Of a DNA stretch of 64,000 nucleotides, positions 37,501 to 52,500 are shown piece after piece. The translations under genes and the position numbers were made by a program. Each line of letters starts with the position of its first letter. The stretch's first letter is position 1. The notes below the pieces were generated by a model. It was not told the DNA's origin. It worked only from the letters and a program-made list of their open reading frames with translations, and made no database searches. Source of the stretch: Cynocephalus volans (lineage: Eukaryota > Chordata > Mammalia > Dermoptera > Cynocephalidae); the NCBI RefSeq assembly GCF_027409185.1, contig NC_084474.1, forward strand, positions 28,768,382-28,832,381, given 5' to 3'.

Positions 37501-40500
37501 GACTAGTTTGTAATCATGTAAAGATTGGGTATTGGTCTGTTTTGTTCACCACTGTTTTCCAGAACCTGCAACAGTGCATGGTATTCTTGGTAAGTATTTG
37601 CCAAGTAAATGTATGTTTGCAGCCTCTGAGCCTCTTGTGCCTGGTACACCCAGGTACTAAATGAATGTTGCATGAATGCATTTTGTAGTAGCCCCTTTCC
37701 CAACACCCCCAATGGAGAAAGATTAAGGAAGCTAAGAATAACTATCATTATTAAATGTCCCAATGATCAATAAACAGAAAATACAAGGATAAGTTACTTA
37801 CAAGTAAATTCATGAGAACAATTGGGATAAATATTATGAAGGAAATAAGTTGTGCAAAGGACAGAAATGGATATGCCAATTCATTTCTCAGAAATGGCTC
37901 TAGGAAGGTATCTCGGTAACTGACGTCCCCTAGCATCATGGTGAAGGTCTGGAGTATAGAAAGCTGTGGAGAGCTGAATGCATCCTAGGAAAAGATGGGA
38001 AGGTAAAAATGAATGCAAAATGTATGTAATGAAAAAAGGTTTCCTGGAGAGTACAGTGATAAAAGTTATATTAAGAATATTTATAGAAAGTCATAGGCAT
38101 AATGCTACTGAAATGCAGTGATAAGAAATATCAATAAACTGTGGTAAAGTCATAAAAAAAGATCTTTCCCGCACATACAACAAATCCTTGTGCATTACAC
38201 ATAAACTTTTGACAATGGAAAAAGTCATTTAGTAAGACTGTATTGTTTCTGTAATAAAAATAGTTTTAGCACATAAAAAACTAAAATATTCAAATACTGT
38301 TATGTTATTGTCAATCTTCTAGGTCATTGAGATTTAAGCATAAATTATTGTGCTTAAAAATATATATGAAAAATATATATTTGCATAAAAATATAAATAA
38401 AAATATAAAAATAAAAATATATATTAATAAATAAATATATAAATAAAAAATATATATTTCCAATATTCATAGCAACAAAATCAACTACTGACGCAACTGC
38501 CTCACCTGTAAATTTAGGAGGACATAAAAGCTGAGTCCAAAACCCAAAAAAAGGAAGATAGATACGACTGTTGACCTCAACAAAGTTTTCAAAATCACCT
38601 CCAACATAACAATGAAAATACCACAATTTTCAAATCTAGAAAAACAAACAAAATATTAAAATATTTAGTCACTTTTGTAGACAAAGTGTATTTCATTCAG
38701 TGACAATATTTACCGTGCAATAAATCACAGATGAGATAATCGAGGCCAGTTATTTTGTAAAAACATGGGAATCCATGAATAATCAAGTCTTATTTTTAAT
38801 CTGTTCATCAAATTGCTTTTTCCCCCCTTCTTTTTATTGTTTATCTTTTACCATTTGACCCCAGATATTACTTCAACCAAAGGAGGAAAGAAAAATCATA
38901 GCTTCCCAATATCAAAGAAAATTCTACCAAATGCTTAATAAAGGAGTTAGAAGAATTGCATGGTACATCAAGTAGAGATTGATTAGATGAGCTCATGTAC
39001 CCGAAGACACCCACTGCAGGGCACACAACACACAATGTACATTCACCCATCCTCACAACCACCTTAGATTTCCTTTTTGCTCCCAAGCATTCTGAATTGT
39101 GAAATGTTTGGATAGATAGTGGGTGTGTCATCTGGCTAAAAACTTGTATTTTTGCTTTGGCTAAAGAAACTCGTTAAATGAGGGCATCACAAAATTTTAA
39201 AGCTGAAAAGCACTTCAGCTATGTTCATAGAGATGTCCAGTAACTCGCCAAGATCACTGAAAATGACAGAAGCAAGGCAATGACAGTGCCTGAACCTGTT
39301 TTGCATCCTCTTGACTTCTGCGTCACCACTCTTCCCAACATACCATATCCTCTCCAAGGGCCAGGCTTGATTCTACACCACTGTGCTCATGACACAGAAT
39401 GGAGAGGATACAGTGGAAAAAGCATGATCCCTGAGGTCGGAAAGGCTTAGGTTAAATACCTATGTCTTGATTTACTAGCTGAGAGCTTGGGCAAGTTACT
39501 TGACTCAGTGCATCAGTTTCTTCTTTTATACAATGTAAGTAATAATATTTCTTCTTCTTACTGTAAAGAATATGTGAAATAACATTTAACTCCAACATTA
39601 GCAATTGTGAGAGGTAGGGGAACTCAGCTTTTTCCCTCTGTAGAATTAGGTTCTTTGGGCTTATTTTTTCTCTTATAGCACCTTTTATTCCCCATACTAC
39701 CTATTGCTTCATTTTGAGTGTTTCAATCCCAAGTAAATTTTTATCAAATAATACCAGATAAAACAAGAATAGCCAACACTTTTATCCCCATTTACTTCTC
39801 GCATTTAATCTAGATGTATCTAGACCAGTGGTTCTTGACCTGCGCTAATTTGGCATCCAGAAGACATTTGGCAATGTCTGGATGCATTTTTGATGGTTAC
39901 AACTGGGGTGAGGTGTATGCTACTGCTATCTAGTGGGTAGAAGCCAGGAATGCTGCTAAACATTTTACAATATACAAAACAGCCTCATTTCCCCATAAAA
40001 AAGAATTATCTGGTCCCAAATTTCAATCATTTCAAGACTGAGAAACCCTGGACTACATTTTGAACTCTAGAATACCCTCCACCCTTTCCTTAATAGGATG
40101 TAAAAAATTATCTTCACACTTTGAAACAGTTTGAAAAGGAATCAGCCAGTTATAAATTTATGCAATTTATAATAGCTTTTCTTCTGACATTAATTATGCT
40201 TAAAGAATGTAGTAATCATTCAAGCTGGTTTTACCTTTGCAGATACAATAGGAAGTTCATCCAATAGAGGAATATAGCAATTGCTCCACATTGCCACTGC
40301 ACATAAGCTGGTATACCAACGAACAGGGGCAGCACAAAAATGATGCTTGTGGTGTAGATAATCCAGTCAAAGACATTGTTATGATCCAAAAAGTAATTCC
40401 CTTTCTGGGATTGAAAAGAATGAAGAAATATCACATCCTGGCATCTTACGGATCTTATATACGTAAACAGTAACACTTTTCTGGTATTACAGCTGGAGAG

Positions 40501-43500
40501 GTTTAGGACCAAGGAGCCACTTCCCACCATCCTGCTGACTTGAGAGCCCCTGGAGTATGGATCAGTATTGGAGATGGCCCAGAGTCATCTGCTGACCTGG
40601 TATTATGGGAGTCTGATGCCTGAGAGAATTCCACAAGTTTCTGAATTTTCCCTGTAGAGTTCATTTCATCTTAAGGAAACTTCTGAGGAACTGTAAGTTG
40701 GTTTAGTGGTTCCTGGAACTTTTCTGCTTACATAAGGACATGCATGTGGATCTCTCAAGATACGTATGAACTAAAGCTGCTTCTAAAGAGGTTTGAGACC
40801 CATACTGTGACTTAATTAGGAAACAAGAACAAATCATAATGGTATTCTTAAAGATTTCATGTTTTGGACATTAAATATCCCATAGAGTAGAACATTTAAA
40901 TATCAATAAGAAAATGCGGAGATCAAATCTGAGAGAGAATTCGCATAACTTTATAGCTCAATTTAAATCATAATCTGCAGTTTTTATTTTAGAAAAATGA
41001 AAATAATGGCAAGAGAGATTAATTAATACACCCTAAATTATTTAAAGAAAAATGGGACAATAGAGTCTAACTCTCAGAATTATGACAGTTTACTTAAAGT
41101 GTATATATGAAAGTACCTGCAATGTATAATATTAAACAAATGCAAAGCAGTATTATCATCAACATTCTTTGATGCAAATATCCATGTGCTTACATGATGT
41201 AACAAAGAAAATTTTCAAAGAAAATGAGATTTTATGTGAGGTATATGACTCATAAAAATAATATTTACAAAAATATACAAAAACATAAATAGTAAAAAGC
41301 TTTAAACCTCCACATTGAGAAATAAAGGATCCATGCTATTTATCAACCAAAGCAAGAATCTACAGATAATTTCCATAATTCTTGGGTCTGATCTGAACTT
41401 GGTTCACCTGTTTAAAAAATATAGATTATAAAGTAAAAATTATGCTTTAAAAAGTTACCAAATTTTATTATAAATTGGAATTTTATCCAATAAAGAAAAG
41501 CATTCCTGTTAAGAAAGGAATTCAAAGAAAGACCCATTTGAAATTGGGTCTTGGGCCAGATAAATTCTTTCAAAACATTTACACCTAAAATAATCAAATT
41601 CAAAATCTAACCATTATGTGAGCACAATATTAAAAATGATGCAAGAGAAAAACACAAAAAAGTAATTCATAATGATCATTTGTATCCATGCAGATTCATA
41701 TGGACAAATAAAAGTGAAATATCTCTTTTTCAGATACATCAAACAGTGACCTTACCTAAAATCATGTGAATTCTACATTTTGAAAAGTTTAGGCTTGGTA
41801 TTTCTAATCCATACATTAGTCAAGCTATGTGATTTTATTATAGCATAATATTATTTCAAATAATAGTTTATCAATTAATTTATGTTCTGCATATTCAAAT
41901 ATTTACAATTTTATAGATGCAAAATGTACCTGTTGGAAGATTTGGACCACTTCTTTGCAATATCCAATTATACTTGATAAAAACACTAAAATCATACAAA
42001 TTTTTATTGGAGTTGAATTCTGAAACAAAAAAAATTGTAAGACAAGTAGTTTTGAGGGATATAAAATAAGACACTAACTTTCTCTGCTTAATAAAAACAA
42101 AAATTTTATTTCTGCTGAATAAAAACAAAAATATTTATTTTGTTTTTCTTTTGCTTCATTTTCTGGACTGTCCACATTTAAGTTAAACAGAATATTCTTG
42201 TGATGCCAATACTCATCTCATTTAGTAGAGATGACACATAATCATTTCATAATGTCCTTCTTAAAAGATGTTCAAAAACTGCCCATTGAATTAAAAAGAA
42301 AAAATATGAATCTGTAGACCTATTTAAAAATATCTGAAGCGGTGGTAAAATACACACAACAAAATTTGCTATTTTAAAAGTTTTACATTTTACATGTACA
42401 TTAAAAATGTGCAATTCAGTGGCATTAAGTACATTCACAGTGATATGCAACAATCACCACTACCTGGTTCCATAACTTTTTCATCATCCTAAATGGAAAC
42501 CCCATGCCCACTATAGTCCTTGGCAACCACAAATCTGCTTTCTTGTAGGCCTATTTTAAACATTACACTTCAGCATTCAAGCTAGCATCTCAAAGATATT
42601 AATTCCTTTTAAATTAGTTCACAAACTCCTTTATTGACCTATTTATTTATATTCCTTCTCATTCCACAAAAGATTTTTTAAAAATTGGTAGAATTTATGA
42701 ATTCTATAGTCTATAGAATCAATTAAAATCTGTATATATATATCACAAATAAAATCAATCAATAATCAGTCTTAATATTTCAGATTAGTTTATTATTTAT
42801 TCCAAAGAAAAAAATACACTTTTATAATCCTTTATTTTAAAATGTTTAAGTTTGAAAATACCGTGGTGTCTAATATTTCTGAATGATCACTGCTTTCATT
42901 GATGATTCCAGTTGAGTTGAAAGCCATTCCTGGCTTTATATTAACAACAAGAAAGGTCATAGGTATGAGGCCAAGACAGTAAGATCCTAGGTTCATCATA
43001 TGGGCTCTAAATCCATAAGCTAACCTACAAAAAAGTAAGCAAACCATAACTGAGTCATTTCAAACAAAAATATTTACTTAAGTTACCTGCGGAAAAAGTG
43101 GTTATAATCTCTTTTTCAGAAATTTATTTGGTAAATTCATTTTACTTTAGAACCAAGAAATTTTCCTGATTCACCTTTTTTATTTTCAGAAAACAAATTT
43201 CAACTTCTGAGCAAATCATGACTTAAAGTCTCACCAATATATGAAAGAGCAGAGACTTCAGTCCGTACGTTCTGACTCCAAGTTGAGGGCTCTTCCCTAG
43301 AACACACTTCTCACTTCATTGTCCACTAAAACGCAGGGTCCAGGATGCTGCTTCATGTCTTATAAAACAGTTCCCTTCTACCCCTCAAACAGTTCACTTA
43401 GTATCAAAGATAAATACTACCAGCATTTTTAATACCAAAATTTGCCTTTGGTATTTATTTCTTTGTGATAATGTAAAACATTAAAATAATAAAATTTAAA

Positions 43501-46500
43501 ACATTAAAATACCATTAAAACATAATTGCTTAGAAGATTTTTAATAGACTTAATGGGGACAGCATTAAATAGGAAATACTACTCAATACCCACCATTTCA
43601 TAAGTAAGTATTCTTTACACACAGGATGGTTGAGAAGCTCTACACGGTTATGTTGTACCATTGCCTGAGAAATAAGGAAATAGCAATAAAAATATAGTCA
43701 TACTAACTACTGAGTACAAAATAAGCTTTTTGTTTTCTGGTTTTATAACTTTATTCTGATATTATAAAAGTAACACCTGTTTATTTTAGAAAAATTGATA
43801 AATTAAAAATTATTTCAAGAATTTTTAAAAAAACACAAGCTGGAGAGAACCATTTTATACAGCTGCAATTACTTGCTTCAATCTATCTCTTTTGACCTCT
43901 GACTTGCTGGGATAGCTTAACCTTTTCAATTTACACAAAGTTACAACAGGAAAGAACATTAAAAGATAAATTAGCAAGAATTATAACCTCATTTTGTCCT
44001 TGAAGAAATTCAGGCTGGTCTTTCTAAAAGAATGTTAAATAGTATAAAAGTCACATGAATAGTAGTTAAATTAATCTGTAGGTTATAAATTTTCATAAAA
44101 GTTATGGGAATTACTAATTTTAATTATTCAAGAAATAAATAGAGAGACCAATGTCAGCAAAATGGCAGAACAGGAAGTCCCACATGTTCCTTCCTCCAAA
44201 GACGCTGACTTAACAACAATTCACAGATCAATTGCCTTTGTGAGAAATCCAGAACCCAGTTAAGAGGTTCCTGCACCACAGGCAAGCATGCAGCCAACAA
44301 GGACCATACCAAGGATGGTAGGAAAATTCATAGTATTTACTGGCCACAGCCCTTCCCTTGGGCACAAAACAGTGCCATTGAGAGAAAACTCCCAACTCCA
44401 GGCTTCTCCCTGGGGAGAGAAAAAGAAGAGTGGAATATACATCCAATGTTCTGACTTTTTTGAAGTCTGCCCAAGGAAATGATTTCTATCTTGCCTGACA
44501 GAAGGGGTGCCAGGAGGGGACCACTCAAAACAAAGTAGATCACCAAGGCTTGGTCTAGCATCAGAAAGACTACAGCATCACAGAAAGATGGTAAGTAGTG
44601 ATCCAGTATCATGGCTTGCTATCCCACCAGAGCGGCTGCAGTACTGCAGATATACACCAGGGGGAGGTCCGGAGTAGAAACAGATAACCTCTTCAACTAG
44701 GAGATTACATGCACAAGCCCAGAGAAGAAGAATCCTCAGAAAAGATTTAAGAGGTCTTCAGAATCTCTAGCCAGGCTGACTGGTGTAGGACCCCCATGTC
44801 CAAAGTCAGACTATAAGACTGGGAGATGTAACTGTTTTTTCTCAAATTCCAAGTTTCAACAAAAGATAACAAGGCATACAAATAGAGAAACATGGTCGAA
44901 TCAAAGCAACAAATTAAAATTCCAAACATCAACCCTAAAGAAAAAGAGATATGATCATGCACCTAATAGCAACATTTTAGTCAATGACACACTGCATAAC
45001 AGTGATGATCCATAAGATTATAATGGCTATATGGTATAACCTAGGTGTACAGTAGGCTATACCATCTGTGTGTGTAAGTACATTCTATGATGTTTGCAGA
45101 ATGACAAAACTGGCTAATGATGCACTTCTTGGAACAGATCTTTGTTGTTAAGCAACACATGACTGCATATGAATTAACAAACAAATAATTCAAGATAAAT
45201 ATCATAAGGATGCTCAATGAACTAAAAGAGAGCAGACAGACAGCTAAATGAAGTCAGGAAAACTATACATGAAGAAAATGAAAATGTCAACAGAGAAACT
45301 GTGAAGAAGAACAAAACAGAAATTTTAGAACTGAAGAATACAGTAACTGAGTTGAAAAATTCACTAGAGGAGTTTAACAGCAAACTTGACCAGGCAGAAG
45401 AAAGCATAAGTGAACTGAAAGATAGGGCATTTGAAATTACTGTGTCAGAAGAACAAAAAGAAAAAAGAATGAAGAAAAGCAAGGAGAGCCTAAGTGACTT
45501 AAGGGACAAATTCAAGCAGAACAACACATACATTAGAGAAGGCTCAGCCAGAGAAGACAAAGAGAAGAAATTAGAGCGCCTATCTGAAAACATAATGGCT
45601 AAAAATTTCCAAAATCTGAAAAGATAGATACACAAATTCAAGAAGATCAAAAAACTCCAATTAGCATAAATCCAAAGAGACCTGCCCTGAAACACACTAT
45701 AATCAAAGGGTCAAAGTCTCAGACATAGAATCTAGAAATCAGTAAGAGAAACATGACTCATCATATACAAGGGAGCTTTAATGAGATTATCAGCAAATTT
45801 CTGAGCAGAAACTTTGCGGGCTAGAAGGAAGCAGGATGATATATTCAAAGTGCTGAGAGAAAATAAACTGCCAGCAAAGAATACTATAATTGGTAAACTA
45901 TTTTTCACAAAATAAAAGAGAAATTAAGACTTTTCCAGATAACAAAAGCTGAGTGAGTTCATCACCATTAGACCTGCCCTACAAGAAATGCTGAAGGGAA
46001 TTCTTCAATTTGAAATGAAAAGATGCTAAAATCATACAAAAATATAAAACTCCCTGGTAAAGGTAAATATATAAACAATGATAGAATCCTGTAATATTGT
46101 AATGTAGGTCAATCACTTTAAATGTTAATGTATTTTTAAAAAACAAGAGCCTGAAAAGTAATTATAAATTGATGTCAATAAATATGCCTTATAAGAAGAG
46201 GTAATTGTATTATCAAGAGCATAAAATGAGTGTGGAGAAAGTGATGCAAAGCAGTAGAATTTTTATTTGCAATTGAAGTTAAGTTGTTAGTTTAAACAGA
46301 TTGTTATAATTTTAAAATATTTTATATATTTGCAACGGTAACTACAAAGAAAATATCTATAGAATAAATGCAAAAGGAAATGAGAAAGGAATCAAAACAT
46401 ATCACTACAAAAAATCAACAAGTCACAAAAGAGGGCAGCAAGAGAAGACAGGAAAGACAAGAAAGCTACAACATATAGAAAGCAATTAACAAAATGGCAA

Positions 46501-49500
46501 CAGTATGTCCTTCTCTGTCAGTAATTACTTTAAAGGTAAATTGGTTAAACTCTCCTATTAAAATACAAAGGTTGTCTTAATGGACTAAAAAATGTGATCC
46601 AACTACATCCTGTCTCTAAGACTTAATATAAATATAAGAACATATATAGGCTGAAAGTGAAAAGAAAGAAAAAGATATTTCAGGCAAATGATAACTTAAA
46701 GTGAATAGGAAAAGCCATCTGTTATCAGACAAAACAGACTTTAAGATAAAAACTGTCACAAGAAACAAAGAAGGACATTGTATAATGATAATAAGGTCAA
46801 TTCACTAGGAAGATATAACAATTATAAATAAATATGCATCTAATATTAGAGCTCCCCAAATACAGAGCAAACATAGATAGAACTTAAAGGAGAAATAGAT
46901 AGCAACGCAATAATATTAGGGACGTCAATGCCCCACTGTCAGTTAGGATGGATCAACAAGACAGAAGATCAATAAGGAAACAGAGGACTTGAGCAAAACT
47001 GTAGATCATGTGTACCTAATAGACATATACAGAACACTCCACCCTATAACAGCACAATACACATTCTTCTCAAGCACACTTGGAACATTCACCAAGACAG
47101 ACCACATATTAGACCACATAACAAGTCTTTACAAATTTACAACTACTGAATCATATAAAATACCTCCTTGACCACAGTGATATAAAATTAGAAATCAATA
47201 GCAAAAGGAAAATAGAAAAATCCACACAAAAAAAGTAAAACTTAAACAACTCACTCCTAAACAATATGTCAAAGAAGGAATAAAAAAAGGAATTTAGAAA
47301 ATATCTGAATACAAATAGAGTGAAAACACAACATACCAAAACTTGTGATGCAGCAAAAGCGGTACTAAGAGGGATGTTGATAACAGGAAATGCTTACATT
47401 AAAAAAGAAGAAAAATCACAAATCAACAATCTAACTTTAAAATTCAACAAAGTAGAAAAAGAAGAAAAAACTAAATTTATGGTTAGTAGAATTAAGGAAA
47501 TAATAAAGATTACAGTAGAGATAAGTGAAATAGAAAATAGAACAATGATGGGATAAGTCAATGAAACCAAGAGTTCATTTTTGAGATCAACAAAATTAAC
47601 AAAATCTTACTAGACTCATAAAGAAAAAAAGAGAGATGGCTCAAATAAGTATAATCAGAAATGAAAGTGGGAACATTACAATAAGTGCCACAGAAATAGA
47701 AAACTTTCACTAATCATCAAACAAATGCAAATTAAAACCACAACTATTAGAATGGCAAGTATCAAAATGACAAAAGATAACAAGTGTTTGGGAGAATGTG
47801 GAGAAAAGAGAACCCTTGCACACTGTTGATGGGAATGTAAATTAGTACAGCCATTATGGAAAACAGTATGGAGCTTCCTTAAAATATTAAAAATAGGACT
47901 GCCTTGTGATCAACATTCCCACTATTGGGAATGTATCCAAAAGGAATGAAATCAGCATATTGAAGAGATAGGTGCACCCCATGTTCATTACAGCATTATT
48001 CACAATAGCTAAGACATGAAATCTATCTAAGTGTCTATCAATTGATGAATGGATGAAGAAAACATGGTATATTAAACAATGGAATACTATTCAGCTTTTT
48101 AAAAAGAAGGAAATCTTGTCCTTTGTGACAATATGGATAAACCCGCAGGACAGTATGTTAAGTGAAATAAGACAGGCACAAAAAGATAAATACTGCATTA
48201 TCCCACATATAGTTGGAATCTAAAAAAGTTGAACTCACAAAAGTAGAGAAGAATGATGGTTTCCAGGCGATGGGGGAAGGAGAAGTTGGGGAGATGTTGG
48301 TCAAAGGATAGAAAATTTCAGTTAAATAAAAGAAATAAGTTCAAGAGATCTATTGCACAACATAGTGACATTAATAACAATGTATTGTATTCCTGAAAAT
48401 TGCTAAGAAAGTAGATTTTAAGAGTTCTCACCATGAAAAATATGCCAAGTATGTGAAGTAATAAGTATGTTAATTAGATCAATTAAGCCATTCCACAATG
48501 TTACATATTTCAAAACAGCATGTTGTACATGACAAATATATATAATTTTTGTTTGTTAATTAAATAAACAAATGTTAAAAAAAGAAATGAAAAGGATTAT
48601 AAGCGAATAATATGAATAATTACATGCCAACAAGTTGGATAACCTAGAAGAAATGGATTAATTCCTTAAAATATATACCTACCAAGACTGAAGCATTAAG
48701 AAATAATCAGAACAAACCTATAACTAGTAAGGCAATAATAGAAGCAGTAATCAAAAATCTCTCAACAAAGAAAAGCTCAGGACTAGATGTCTTCACTGGA
48801 GAATTCTACCAAACAATTAAAGAAGGATTAACACAAATTCTCCTCAAACTCTTCCGAAGAACTGAATAGAGGTAACACTTCAAAACTCATTCTATGAGGC
48901 TATTGTTACCCTGATACCAAAATCAGACAAAAACACAACAAGAAAGAAAACTACATGTCAATATCCCTCATTAATACTGATGCAAAAATCCTCAACAAAA
49001 TCGTAGCAAACTGAATTCAACAGCGCATTAAAAGAATTAATGACCAAGTTTGATTTATACCTAGAATACAGGGACAGCTCAACATACAAAGATTAATCAA
49101 TATAATGTACCACCTTAACAGAGTGAAGGACAAAAACCACATGATCCTCTCAACCGATGCAGAAAAAAGCATTTGACAAAATCCAACACTCTTTCATGAT
49201 TAAAAAAACACCCAACAAACTAGGAATAGAAGAATACAGTCTCACCATAATAAAATCCATATATGAAAAGCCCACAGCTAAAGTCATACTCAACTGTAAA
49301 AGACCGGAAGCTTTTCCTCTGATCAAGAACAAGGTAGGGCTGCCCACTCTCACCATTTCTATTCAACCTAGTATTGAAAGTCCTAGCCAGATAATTGGAC
49401 AAGAAAAAGAATTAAAAGGCATACAAACTCGAAATGAAGAAGTAAATTTATCATGGTCATAGGTGACATGACATTATAGGTAGAAAACTAAAAATTTCAC

Positions 49501-52500
49501 AGACAAAAAATTGAAACTAATAAGTAAATTAAGCAAAGTTGTGTTTTTATACATTTGCTGACAAATCTAAAAAAGAAATGAAGAAAACAATCCCATTTAC
49601 AATATGGATTCAAATGTTCAAAAATAATAAAATACTTAGGAATAAACAAAGGAGGCAAAAGACTTTTGCACTGAAAACTACATAACAGTACTAAAAAAAT
49701 CAGAAAAGATACAAATAAATGGAAATACACCCCTTTTTCATGGATTGGAAGACTCAACATTGTTAAAATGTCCATATTATCCAAAGTGATCTACAGACTC
49801 AATGCAATCCCTATCAAAACCCCAATAGCATTTTTTCTAACATAGAAAAGACATCCTAAAATTCATATGGAATCTGAAGGAAAAACAAAACAACCTTGAA
49901 AAAGAACAAAGTTGGAGGCCTTACACTCCTGATTTCAAACCATGCTACAAAGCAACAGTAATCGTGATGTGTGGTACTGGCATAAAGACAGACTTATAAA
50001 CCAATGGAAGGGAATAGAGAGCCCAGAAATAAACCTTTGCAAATATGATCAAATGATCTTTGACAAGGATGCCAAGATCACACAATGAGAAACAGAGCCT
50101 CTCTTCAGCAAATGGTTTTGGGAAAACGAGATATTCACATGCAAAAGAAAGAACATAGACCCTTACCTTATACCATATACAAAAATTAACTGAAAATGGA
50201 TTAAAGGCCTAAACATAAAACCTAAAAGTATAAAACAACATGCATGTTGTTGCCGCTGAAGACCTCCCAGAGGGACAAGATGTAGAGGTGGAAGGCAGTG
50301 TATTAATGATCCTGACCCTGTGTAGGGCTAGGCTACTGTGTGTGTTTGTGTCTTAGTTCTTAACAAAAAGTTTAAAAAGTAAAAAATAAATTAAAAATAA
50401 AAAAGAGCTATGGAATAGGAGTATAAAACAAGAAAATATTTTTGTACAGTTCTGCAATGTGTTTGTGTTTTAAGCTAAGTATTATTACAGGTCAAAAAGT
50501 CAAAAAGTTAAAAAAATTATAAAGTAAAAAAGTTACAGTCAGCTAAAGTTAATTTGTTATTAAAGAAATAAAAATCTTTTTTATAAATTTAATGTAGCCT
50601 AAGAGTAGTGGGTTTATAAAGTCTACAATAGTGTGCAGCAATGGCTGAGGCTTTCACATTCATTCACCACTCACTCACTCACTGACCCACCCAGAGCAGC
50701 TTCTAATCCTGCAGCTTCCATGCATGGTAAGTGCCCGATACAGGTGTACCATTTTTTAACCTTTCATACCATATTTTGACTGTATTTTTTCTCTATTTAG
50801 GCATGTTTAGATACACAAATATTTATAACTGTGTTACAATTGCCTGCAGCACTCAGCACAGTAACACGCTGTATAGATTTATACTGTAGGTGTGTAGTAG
50901 GCTATACCATCTAGGTTTGTGTAAGTATATTCTGTGATGTTCCCACAACAAAATCACCTAATGACATGTTTCTCAGAACATATCTCCATCATTCAGTGAT
51001 GCACGACTGTATATGTGCATACAATCTTCTGGGAAAATTAAAGAGCTCTTGTTGCTAATATTCATTATCTGTTAGAGTCCCAGTGGAGCCCATAAGGCTG
51101 CATCACTAGCTATCCTTGGGGGAAAAAAAACAAACTAGCAGGATCTAACAGTTGTTTTTAAGATCTCATCTAAACTTGAATGTAGATCTGAATTTTTTTC
51201 CATTTAAAGTTAAGTTTATGTTTTTTCAAGCTAAAATGAAGAAATATGGAAAAATATTTGTGAGAGTAGTTCACTTAGCTAAAATGTTACTAAGATTCAA
51301 AAACACCATACTACAGATATGTACAGTTAATTGTTTTTCATGTGTTTTAATTAAAACAATCCTCCTTTTATGTTCCTGAAATCTTGTAAGTCTGCTTTCA
51401 AACCAAGAGGCAAACCTACCACTTTAAACATATAAGCAAATCATCAGTTTGAATATCACCAAGTGAAGTGCAAGTAAGAGTTACAATATCCAAAGTGTTT
51501 GTAGCTGTGCTAATGAAGTCTTTAAGGTATCTCCATTCTGCATGAACCATTAATAAAACACCCTCTTACCAGCTCCAGTTTGTCTTAATCGTAGTATCCA
51601 ATTTCATATGCCTTTCTATTTATCTAGATTTTCAGACTCCTGTGCACAATAACTTCCCATACTAGACCAGCTGCCTTCCTGAAGAACCCAGTTCAGCTCA
51701 CTCATAACTAAAGTGAAATTTGCAATGTTATTAAGGCACTGTGCAGTCATGTACAGATATGACTCTCACTGAATATGGTGTATTTATTCAAGTCAGCCTG
51801 TTTCATACAAATTGTTCTGAGTCTATTATTACAGAGAGTCTTTTATTTTTAGGTGCTACATAGATTTTATTTCCTTCTTTTCGCCTTCTGGTGGTGGAGG
51901 CAGTAAACACATTTTCTTTCTGATAGAAGTATTGCCTATTCTTCAAATTACAATTTTTAAAAAAACTACATACATACACAAAAATGTTTCTAAGTATAAC
52001 TGTGGTATAGGTACTGCTAAATCACTTGGCTACTAATTCTGAACTACACTAACAGCTGCAAAGCACGACATACTCTAATGGAGCTAAAACACACCGCATA
52101 GAGCAAATGTGAATCAGTTGCCATTGCAAGCATTGAGGGCATAAAATCCACGTGTGTCTTCATCCTTCACACTCCAAGTGCTCAGGAAGCCTTTTAGATC
52201 TCACTTTAGGTGATGGTTGGTACCATGGACCATACCAAAGGCTCTCATGTGGGGAAATATATTCATTTAAGGCAAGTGAAAATTCTTCATTGGTCTAGAC
52301 CAGTGTTATCCAATAGAACTATTCGCAAAGATGGAAACATCTTATATCTGTGTTGTCCAATATGGGAGCCACATGGACTACTGAGTACTTGAAATGTTGC
52401 TAGTGTGACTAAAGAACTGAATTTTTAACGTTATTTAATTTTAAATAATTTTAATTTAAGTGGCCACATGTGGCCAGTGGCTACCACATTGGCACAGATC

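Larger units (their letters stand above)
44137..50240 (+). mobile_element. Fossil L1 with 5' UTR, ORF1 and ORF2 remains, 3' end lost
   Basis: It is antisense to TRPA1. The start (agagaccaatgtcagcaaaatggcagaaca) is L1 5' UTR-like. ORF1 remains run from about 45170 to 46025, including a coiled coil at 45301-45627 (heptads such as [16 protein letters not shown]) and the ORF1 end (gacctgccctacaagaaatg). ORF2 endonuclease and reverse-transcriptase remains run from about 46500, for example the nuclease region at 46900-47120 and the RT region at 48960-49420. Many stops and frameshifts make it dead. A MER2-like element (44952-45165) and another L1 3' end (47703-48582) interrupt it. It ends mid-ORF2 near 50237 where Tigger1 sequence begins, so its own 3' UTR and poly-A are missing. 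Confidence 0.88.

Noticed and set aside
45222..45695. 157-residue hydrophobic open frame on the minus strand
   Set aside because: It is antisense to the coiled coil of L1 ORF1; the A-rich L1 strand gives T-rich, Phe/Leu/Ser-rich antisense frames.
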